5,560 bases of DNA from Acidimicrobiales bacterium (GTDB taxonomy: Bacteria; Actinomycetota; Acidimicrobiia; Acidimicrobiales; UBA8190), in the NCBI GenBank assembly GCA_030042575.1, contig JASHZK010000042.1, positions 1 to 5,560 of the forward strand, in the 5' to 3' direction. A program made the position numbers and the translations under genes. Under the pieces are notes generated by a model. That model was not told the DNA's origin, searched no databases, and saw only the letters and a list, made by a program, of their open reading frames with translations. Shown here piece after piece: positions 1-5,049 of the stretch (within the stretch, counting starts at the first letter, position 1; the number at the start of each line of letters is the position of its first letter).

Positions 1-1815
1 GGCGACGACGACGCCCTCGAGTGCGACCGTTTCGTCGACGAGCACCGGGTCCGACACCTCGGTGCCGGCCACGACAGAAGTCGGTTCGGCTGCACCGGGT
101 GCGCTGTAGAAGTACTGCTTGCCCATCAGCCAAGAGCACACCGCGCCCACCACGCAGGTGGCGACGGCGAAGTAGATCGCCTCGTGCAGCCCGCGGCCAA
201 AGGCACCGGCTATGAGCCTGGGGAAGAAGGAGCGGCCCGTCAGATAGGCGGCTTGGGCGTGGGGCAAACGGGCCAGGACACCTGTCGCCCCCAGCAGGCT
301 GCGCACCGGGTTGTAGCCCAGGAAGGCCCCGAACACCGAGGAGGTGGGGGGGAGGTCGGCCACCCGGCGCGCCGCCGCCGAGGGCACGCCGTGCGACGTG
401 AGGCCGAAGTAGAGGGTGGTGTGGAGGGTGCTGGCCAGCCCCACGATGATCAGGGTGAAGAAGACGGCGATGGACAGCACCATCGCCGCGTTCATGGTGA
501 TGGCCCCCATGCCCGAGCCCTGGCCCCGCTGGTGGGGGGGGAGCGAGTTCATCACCGCCGTGCGGTTGGGGGACACGAACATGGACATGGACAGGCCGTT
601 CAAGAAGAGCAGCAAGCAGAACCACACGTAGGAGAAGTCGATGGGCAGGACGGCCAGCAGCAAGAGGCTCACGGCGGCGAGGATCATGCCGGCGGTGGAG
701 AAGGGCCGGGCGCCGAAGTGGTCGGACAGGTAGCCGGAGATGGGTCCGGCCACGAGAAAACCCCCGGTCAGCGGGAGCATGAAGATGCCGGCCCACAACG
801 GGGTGCGACTGAAGCTGTAGCCGTGCTCGGGGAGCCAGATCCCCTGGAGCCAGATGATCAGGATGAACATGAGGCCGCCCCGGCCCAGGGCGGCCATGAG
901 GCTGGCGATGTTGCCCATGGTGAAGGCGCGGATCCGGAACAGCGAGATGTGGAACATGGGGGCGGCGACCTTGGTTTCGACCCACACGAACACGGTCAGC
1001 ACGGCCACACCGCCGGTGAGGGCCCCGATGACCCAGGGATTGGTCCACCCCATAGTGTGGCCCCCGTAGGGCTCGATCCCGTAGACGATGCCCGTGAGCA
1101 GCGCCACCAGCCCCACCCCGAAGGTGACGTTGCCGATCCAGTCGATCTTGGCCGGGGTGCGCACACCTTTGTCCTTCAGGTTGATCACGCCCCAGATGGT
1201 GCCCACCACGCCCACGGGCACCGAGACCCAGAACACCAGCCGCCAGTCGAGCGGTCCCAGGACGCCGCCGAGCACGAGGCCGATGAAGGAGCCGGCGGTC
1301 ATGGCGATCATGTTGATGCCGAGGGCGAGGCCCCGTTGCCGGGGCGGGAAGGCGTCGGTGAGGATGGCCATGGAGTTGGCCATGATGAAGGCGCCACCCA
1401 CGCCCTGGAAGATTCGCATGACGATCATGAACAGCGCGGCGGCGGGCCCGTGCATCCACGTCACCGACAGGAGGATGGAGAACACGGTGAAGATGGCGAA
1501 GCCCATGTTGTACATGCGCACGCGGCCGAACATGTCTCCCAGACGCCCGAAGCTCACCACCAGGACCGCCCCGACGAGCATGTACCCCATGAGCAACCAC
1601 AGGAAATAGCTCGTGTTGCCCGGCGTCAGCGGGTCGAGGTGGATCCCCCGGAAAATGTCGGGGAGCGCAATGAGCACGATCGACATGTCGATCGAGGCCA
1701 TGAGCATCCCCAGGGTGATGTTCGACAGCGTCGACCACTTCCCCTTGTAGGGGTCCGTGCCCTGCTGCTCCCGGTGGCCCCCGTCCCCTCGGTGCCGGCC
1801 GTCCTCCGTGGTCAT
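1..1815 (-). CDS. MFS drug-efflux transporter, DHA2 (EmrB/QacA, 14-TM) type, 3' end outside window
   Basis: An integral inner-membrane proton-coupled exporter; the substrate is unknown. The reading frame is open for 605 codons from ATG at 1815-1813 to the left edge with no stop. Visible landmarks: a hydrophilic 25-residue N-terminus; TM1 with MASIDMSIVLIALP (39-52), the DHA2 version of the family's motif D1; motif A GRLGDMFGRVR (90-100); motif B around R134-Q137-G138; motif C-like GLVLGGVLGP (179-188) followed by WRLVFWVSVPVG (191-202), typical of 14-helix members; and a second-half motif A echo, GYLSDHFG (361-368). I count 14 hydrophobic segments. An insertion of about 85 residues (462-545) lies between TM13 and TM14, and a polar C-terminal tail begins near 572. 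The start overlaps the tetR stop as ATGA, implying co-transcription and translational coupling; GGGGACGG just upstream is at most a weak ribosome site. The family call is firm and the drug-export role is inferred from family and neighbour. Confidence 0.93.
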   Translation of the reverse strand, partial: MTTEDGRHRGDGGHREQQGTDPYKGKWSTLSNITLGMLMASIDMSIVLIALPDIFRGIHLDPLTPGNTSYFLWLLMGYMLVGAVLVVSFGRLGDMFGRVRMYNMGFAIFTVFSILLSVTWMHGPAAALFMIVMRIFQGVGGAFIMANSMAILTDAFPPRQRGLALGINMIAMTAGSFIGLVLGGVLGPLDWRLVFWVSVPVGVVGTIWGVINLKDKGVRTPAKIDWIGNVTFGVGLVALLTGIVYGIEPYGGHTMGWTNPWVIGALTGGVAVLTVFVWVETKVAAPMFHISLFRIRAFTMGNIASLMAALGRGGLMFILIIWLQGIWLPEHGYSFSRTPLWAGIFMLPLTGGFLVAGPISGYLSDHFGARPFSTAGMILAAVSLLLLAVLPIDFSYVWFCLLLFLNGLSMSMFVSPNRTAVMNSLPPHQRGQGSGMGAITMNAAMVLSIAVFFTLIIVGLASTLHTTLYFGLTSHGVPSAAARRVADLPPTSSVFGAFLGYNPVRSLLGATGVLARLPHAQAAYLTGRSFFPRLIAGAFGRGLHEAIYFAVATCVVGAVCSWLMGKQYFYSAPGAAEPTSVVAGTEVSDPVLVDETVALEGVVVA

Positions 1816-2465
1816 CGTGGGCCGTCCCCGCTCGGCGGGGGGCGGTGTGCTTCGGCCGTGCCGTGGGCCAGGAGGTCGAGATGGAGGGCCAGCTCCTCCT
1901 CCAGGGGGACCTTCCCCTGTTGGGCGCACCACGACATCACGGCCACCCGGCTGGCGGCGATGGAGGTGGCCACGACCAGGGCTACGTGCCGATCGTGGCG
2001 GGAGCCCGTGCCCGGGCGCCGGGCCAGCACGGCCGTGAGTTGCGCTTCGGTCTCCGCCCAGCGCGCCGCGCCGTGGGCCACCAGGTGCGGGTCGGCCTGG
2101 ACCACCTGGAGGCGCTCGAGCAGATCGCGGTGGTCGTCGGCCAACGAGGGCAGCACGTCGAGGAGCACGGATCGCAGGGCGGTGGCCGCCGACTCCCCGG
2201 CAGGCCGCCGGCGCAGGCGGTCGACCATCTCCGTGGTCATGACCGGGTCCCAACCGCTTAAGGCGTCCTCCTTGGTCTCGAAGTAATTGAAGAACGTCCT
2301 GGCGCAGACGTCGGCCGCCTCGGCGATCTCCTCCACCGTCACGGCGGCAAAGCCGCGCCTGGCCGTGAGGGCCACGGCGGCGCGGCGCAGGGCGGCGCGG
2401 GTGGCCCATTTCTTGCGTTCCCTGAGCGAGCCCGCCCCCTGGACCTTCACCGGGGCAAGGGCCAT
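1812..2465 (-). CDS. TetR/AcrR-family transcriptional repressor of the adjacent MFS gene
   Basis: A cytoplasmic DNA-binding regulator, 217 residues from the chosen start, a normal TetR length. An N-terminal basic stretch RERKKWATRAALRRAA (15-30) leads into the TetR helix-turn-helix: TVEEIAEAADV (43-53), then recognition helix CARTFFNYF (54-62) and the family's K65-E66-D67-A68-L69. The remainder is a helical ligand-binding and dimerisation domain of low conservation, so the ligand cannot be predicted. The N-terminal pattern resembles the MftR-like, TetR_C_17-type group; this is a loose assignment. Cys54 sits where Ser is common. An upstream ATG at 2522 would add 19 residues and place the inverted repeat and promoter inside the gene, so ATG at 2465 is preferred; it has no Shine-Dalgarno and may be leaderless. 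The stop overlaps the exporter start by four bases. Autorepression plus control of the exporter is the usual arrangement and is inferred here. Confidence 0.93.
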   Translation of the reverse strand: MALAPVKVQGAGSLRERKKWATRAALRRAAVALTARRGFAAVTVEEIAEAADVCARTFFNYFETKEDALSGWDPVMTTEMVDRLRRRPAGESAATALRSVLLDVLPSLADDHRDLLERLQVVQADPHLVAHGAARWAETEAQLTAVLARRPGTGSRHDRHVALVVATSIAASRVAVMSWCAQQGKVPLEEELALHLDLLAHGTAEAHRPPPSGDGPR

Positions 2466-2473
2466 GGGCGTGC

Positions 2474-2501
2474 AGCCTACGCAGATTTGCAGATGATGCA
2501 A
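2474..2501 (-). promoter_or_regulatory. Candidate promoter for the tetR-MFS operon
   Basis: Read on the minus strand, TTGCAT (2501-2496) and TAGGCT (2479-2474) are separated by 16 bases. Each matches the sigma-70-type consensus at three positions, and TAGGCT fits the TANNNT -10 pattern common in actinobacteria. Eight bases separate the -10 from the A of the ATG at 2465, so transcription could begin at or almost at the start codon. The -35 lies inside the candidate operator. The weak consensus match makes this a suggestion only. Confidence 0.4.
2487..2501. promoter_or_regulatory. Candidate TetR operator (inverted repeat TTGCA-N5-TGCAA)
   Basis: TTGCA (2487-2491) and TGCAA (2497-2501) are perfect inverted arms around GATGA. 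The site lies 21 bases upstream of the tetR start and covers the proposed tetR -35 element, where a self-repressing TetR dimer would bind. It is shorter than many TetR operators. The flanks add a direct repeat of GCAGAT (2481-2486 and 2489-2494) and a second small inverted repeat, ACCA-ACC-TGGT (2501-2511), so the true operator may be wider. Function is inferred from position and symmetry. Confidence 0.45.
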
Positions 2502-2509
2502 CCAACCTG

Positions 2510-2538
2510 GTGACGAGAGCAAGGCCCCGGCCTAGACT
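2510..2538 (+). promoter_or_regulatory. Candidate promoter for the B12-subunit/sucCD/purN operon
   Basis: GTGACG (2510-2515) and TAGACT (2533-2538) are spaced by 17 bases, each with four of six matches to the sigma-70-type consensus. Nine bases separate the -10 from the ATG at 2548, and no purine-rich ribosome site lies between, consistent with a leaderless mRNA. The candidate operator ends eight bases upstream of this -35, so the TetR protein might also affect it, but nothing in the sequence proves that. Confidence 0.45.
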
Positions 2539-2547
2539 GCTCCTGCC

Positions 2548-2973
2548 ATGAAGCGTCCCTACCGGGTGGTGGTGGCCAAGCCCGGACTCGACGGCCACGA
2601 CCGGGGGGCCAAGGTGATCGCCCGGGCCCTGCGCGACGCCGGGTTCGAGGTCATCTACACCGGTCTCCACCAGACCCCCGAGCAGGTGGTCCAGGCGGTG
2701 GTGCAGGAGGACGCCGACGCCGTGGGACTGTCGCTTCTGTCCGGGGCGCACCTCACCTTGGTCCCCAAGGTGGTCGGCGGCCTGCGGGAAGAGGGCCTGG
2801 GCGACGTGCTCGTGGTGGTGGGCGGGATCATCCCCGAAGCCGACATCCCCGCCCTGAAGGCGTCGGGGGTCCACCTCGTCTTCACCCCGGGGGCGCCCCT
2901 GCAGGGCATCGTGGAGCAGCTGGCCGGCGCCCTCGACCGCCGCGAGGAGGAGGCGGCGGCCCCCCGGGCCTGA
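2548..2973 (+). CDS. Stand-alone cobalamin-binding (small) subunit of a methylmalonyl-CoA mutase-type acyl-CoA mutase
   Basis: A cytoplasmic 141-residue protein that is essentially only the B12-binding Rossmann-like domain found at the C-terminus of MutB. The signature is complete: D15-G-H17-D-R-G20, where H17 is the expected lower axial ligand to cobalt; S62-L-L64 about 41 residues later; and G92-G93 lining the nucleotide-tail pocket. An acidic, basic and alanine-rich tail (131-141) follows. It would pair with a separate large TIM-barrel subunit to rearrange an acyl-CoA. The partner is not in the window, so the substrate could be methylmalonyl-CoA, isobutyryl-CoA (IcmB-like), 2-hydroxyisobutyryl-CoA or ethylmalonyl-CoA. 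The start ATG at 2548 lies nine bases after a -10-like TAGACT and lacks a Shine-Dalgarno. sucC begins 37 bases after the stop, which favours a product feeding succinyl-CoA synthetase. Domain identity is very sure; substrate is open. Confidence 0.9.
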   Translation: MKRPYRVVVAKPGLDGHDRGAKVIARALRDAGFEVIYTGLHQTPEQVVQAVVQEDADAVGLSLLSGAHLTLVPKVVGGLREEGLGDVLVVVGGIIPEADIPALKASGVHLVFTPGAPLQGIVEQLAGALDRREEEAAAPRA

Positions 2974-2990
2974 TTGTCGCCCCCGGGGGG
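2960..2990 (+). other. Strong GC hairpin spanning the B12-subunit stop codon
   Basis: CCCCCCGGG (2960-2968) pairs perfectly with CCCGGGGGG (2982-2990), nine G-C pairs around a 13-base loop that contains the TGA stop (2971-2973). No U-run follows, so it is not a standard intrinsic terminator. It could pause polymerase, protect or separate transcript segments, or tune sucC translation. It may also be a by-product of high GC; the pairing is seen, the role is guessed. Confidence 0.45.
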
Positions 2991-2994
2991 ATCT

Positions 2995-3005
2995 GAGCCA
3001 GGCTC
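2995..3005. repeat. 11-bp palindrome GAGCC-A-GGCTC just before sucC
   Basis: Perfect inverted arms around a single central base, ending five bases before the sucC ATG at 3011. The centre is too tight for an RNA hairpin, so a protein-binding site or chance are the options. No clear Shine-Dalgarno is present in this 37-base gap, and no convincing -10 element either, so sucC is probably read from the upstream promoter. Confidence 0.3.
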
Positions 3006-3010
3006 TCGGG

Positions 3011-4162
3011 ATGGACCTCTACGAGTACCAGGGCAAGCAGTACTTCGCCCGCTTCGGCATCCCGGTCTCGCCCGGCGGGGTGGCCGACACCGTCGACCAG
3101 GCCCTGGCCGTCGCCGACGAGGTGGGCTTCCCGGTGGTGGTCAAGGCCCAGGTGAAGGTGGGTGGCCGGGGCAAGGCCGGCGGCATCCAGCTGGCCGATG
3201 ACGCCGAGGCCGTGCGCCGCCACGCCGGAGCCATCCTGGGCATGGACGTGAAGGGCCACGTCGTGGAGCGGCTGTGGATCGAGCGCTCCTCGGACATCAC
3301 CCACGAGTACTACGCCAGCTTCACCCTGGACCGCACGGCCAAGAAGCACCTGTGCATGGTGTCGGCCAGGGGCGGCGTGGACATCGAGGAGGTGGCCGAC
3401 AGCGATCCCGGCGCCATCGCCCGCCTCCACGTCGATCCCCTCGACGGCCTGTCAGCGGCGGCCGCCGCCCAGTTGGTGGCCGAAGCCGGGCTGCACCAGG
3501 TGGCCCGGGAGCAGGCGGCCGTCGTGGTGCAGAAGCTCTACGCCTGCTACGAGGAGGGCGACTGCGACCTGGCCGAGATCAACCCGCTCATCTACACCCC
3601 CGACGGCAGGGTCCACGCCCTCGACGCCAAGGTCACCCTGGACGACAACGCCAGGTTCCGCCATCCCGAGTGGGACCAGTTCGCCGGCACCGAGACCACC
3701 GACCCCCGTGAACGGCTGGCCAAGGAGAAGGGCCTGCAGTACGTCGGTCTCGACGGCTTCGTGGGCATCATCGCCAACGGGGCCGGTCTGGCCATGAGCA
3801 CCTGCGATGTCGTCGAGCAGGTGGGCGGGAGCCCGGCCAACTTCCTCGACATCGGGGGCGGGGCCAACGCCGCCCAGATGGCCAACGCCCTGGAGGTGAT
3901 CAACACCGACGACAAGGTCCGCTCCATCTTCATCAACATCTTCGGCGGCATCACCCGGGGAGAGGAGGTGGCCAACGGCATCGTCGAGGCCCTGGGACGA
4001 GTGGACATCTCCTCGCCCATCGTCATCCGTCTCGACGGCACCAACGCCGAAGAGGGGCGCCGCATCCTGGCCGAGCACGGCTCGGACAAGCTCGAGCCGG
4101 TGCCCACCATGATCGAAGCGGCCAAGCGGGCCACCGAGCTGGCCCGGGGGTCGAGGCCGTGA
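3011..4162 (+). CDS. sucC: Succinyl-CoA synthetase (succinate-CoA ligase) beta subunit
   Basis: The nucleotide- and succinate-binding subunit of the cytoplasmic TCA-cycle enzyme that interconverts succinyl-CoA, NDP and phosphate with succinate, CoA and NTP. At 383 residues it is full length for the family. An N-terminal ATP-grasp domain opens with MDLYEYQGKQYFARFGIPV and carries VKAQVKVGGRGKAGGI (44-59). Metal- and phosphate-binding residues appear in LAEINPL (E189, N191) and ALDAK (D205). The C-terminal CoA-ligase domain has VGIIANGAGLAMST (251-264), NFLDIGGGA (277-285) and NIFGGITRGEEVANGI (309-324), the power-helix region that meets the phosphohistidine. Sequence style is close to actinobacterial SucC. 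ADP versus GDP preference cannot be settled by eye. The start ATG at 3011 fits the family N-terminus exactly. The stop overlaps the sucD start as GTGA. Confidence 0.97.
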   Translation: MDLYEYQGKQYFARFGIPVSPGGVADTVDQALAVADEVGFPVVVKAQVKVGGRGKAGGIQLADDAEAVRRHAGAILGMDVKGHVVERLWIERSSDITHEYYASFTLDRTAKKHLCMVSARGGVDIEEVADSDPGAIARLHVDPLDGLSAAAAAQLVAEAGLHQVAREQAAVVVQKLYACYEEGDCDLAEINPLIYTPDGRVHALDAKVTLDDNARFRHPEWDQFAGTETTDPRERLAKEKGLQYVGLDGFVGIIANGAGLAMSTCDVVEQVGGSPANFLDIGGGANAAQMANALEVINTDDKVRSIFINIFGGITRGEEVANGIVEALGRVDISSPIVIRLDGTNAEEGRRILAEHGSDKLEPVPTMIEAAKRATELARGSRP

Positions 4163-5049
4163 GCATCTTCGTCGACGAGAGCACCAAGGTCGTCGTCCAG
4201 GGGCTCAGCCCCACCAGCCAGGGTCTGTACCACGGGCTGCGCAACCGGGCCTACGGCACCCAGGTGGTGGCGGGCACCAACCCCAAGCGGGGTGGGGAGA
4301 CCATCGAGGGCATCCCCGTCTTCTCCGGTGTGGCCGAGGCCGTGGCTGCCACCGGCGCCGACGCCTCGTTCATCTCGGTGCCGCCTCCCTTCGCCGCCGC
4401 CGCCATCATCGAGGCGGCCGAGGCCGGTATCGGGTTCGTGGTGTGCATCACCGAGGGCATCCCGGCCCACGACGAGGCCCGTGCCTACAACCTCCTGCGG
4501 CGCGACTTCCCCCACACGCGCCTGCTCGGTCCCAATTGCCCGGGGATCATCTCCGCCGGCAAGTGCAACATCGGCATCACCTCCGGTGACATCGCCCTCC
4601 CCGGCGGGCCCGCCGGTCTGGTCAGCCGCTCGGGAACCGTCTTCTACCAGGCCCTGTACGAGCTCACCCAGAAGGGAATCGGCCAGACCACCGGGGTGGG
4701 CATCGGCGGCGACCCGGTGCCGGGTACCTCTTTCACCGACGCCCTGGCCGCCTTCGAGGCCGATCCCGAGACCAAGGCCGTGCTCATGATCGGCGAGATC
4801 GGCGGTGCCGCCGAGGAGCAGGCGGCCGATTTCATCCGGGACCGGATGTCCAAGCCGGTGGTGGCCTACATCGCCGGGGTCACCGCCCCGCCGGGCCGCA
4901 AGATGGGGCACGCCGGCGCCATCATCTCCGGCAGTCAGGGCACGGCCAAGGCCAAGATGGAAGCGCTGTCGGCCGCCGGGGTGAGCGTGGCCCAGAACCC
5001 CACGGAGGCGGGCGAGCTCATGGTGGACGTCGTCAAGAACCTCGTCTGA
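4159..5049 (+). CDS. sucD: Succinyl-CoA synthetase alpha subunit (GTG start)
   Basis: The catalytic partner of SucC, 296 residues, slightly longer than the 289 of E. coli. It binds CoA in an N-terminal Rossmann domain and carries the phosphorylated histidine: GHAGAIISG (250-258) gives H251, equivalent to E. coli His246. MIGEIGG (210-216) supplies the glutamate (E213) that positions that histidine. ITEGIPAHDE (97-106), GPNCPGII (124-131) and GIGGDPVPGT (181-190) are typical. Two spots differ from memory of E. coli and M. tuberculosis SucD: the CoA loop reads GLSPTSQG (15-22), one residue longer than E. coli GFTGSQG, and the usual SRSGTLTY reads SRSGTVFY (156-163). The start is GTG at 4159, fixed by the conserved MSIFVDESTKVVVQG beginning and the four-base overlap with sucC. 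Acyl-CoA ligase identity is certain; strict succinate specificity is likely but not proven. Confidence 0.95.
   Translation: MSIFVDESTKVVVQGLSPTSQGLYHGLRNRAYGTQVVAGTNPKRGGETIEGIPVFSGVAEAVAATGADASFISVPPPFAAAAIIEAAEAGIGFVVCITEGIPAHDEARAYNLLRRDFPHTRLLGPNCPGIISAGKCNIGITSGDIALPGGPAGLVSRSGTVFYQALYELTQKGIGQTTGVGIGGDPVPGTSFTDALAAFEADPETKAVLMIGEIGGAAEEQAADFIRDRMSKPVVAYIAGVTAPPGRKMGHAGAIISGSQGTAKAKMEALSAAGVSVAQNPTEAGELMVDVVKNLV

Noticed and set aside
184..2286. A 700-codon open frame on the plus strand, rich in His, Asp, Glu, Gly and Gln
   Set aside because: It lies antisense to both the MFS exporter and the TetR gene, whose frames carry unmistakable family motifs. Its odd composition is what the complement of hydrophobic, GC-biased codons gives, and no domain is recognisable.
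2466..2522. Longer TetR start at ATG 2522 (19 extra residues)
   Set aside because: The added residues do not resemble a TetR N-terminus, and that start would put the inverted repeat and promoter-like elements inside the coding region.
2960..2990. Rho-independent terminator after the B12-subunit gene
   Set aside because: The stem is strong but is followed by ATCTGAGCC rather than a T-run, and sucC starts 20 bases later with no promoter of its own visible.
2882..3430. A 182-codon minus-strand frame over the B12-subunit end and sucC start
   Set aside because: It overlaps two well-supported genes head-on, has a Gly/Pro/Arg-rich low-complexity end from the GC hairpin region, and no recognisable domain.
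3592..4911. A 439-codon open frame on the minus strand across sucC and sucD
   Set aside because: It is a mirror frame of two certain genes in GC-rich DNA, low-complexity Gly/Asp/His/Leu in one part and Met/Ser/Arg/Pro in another, with no family resemblance.
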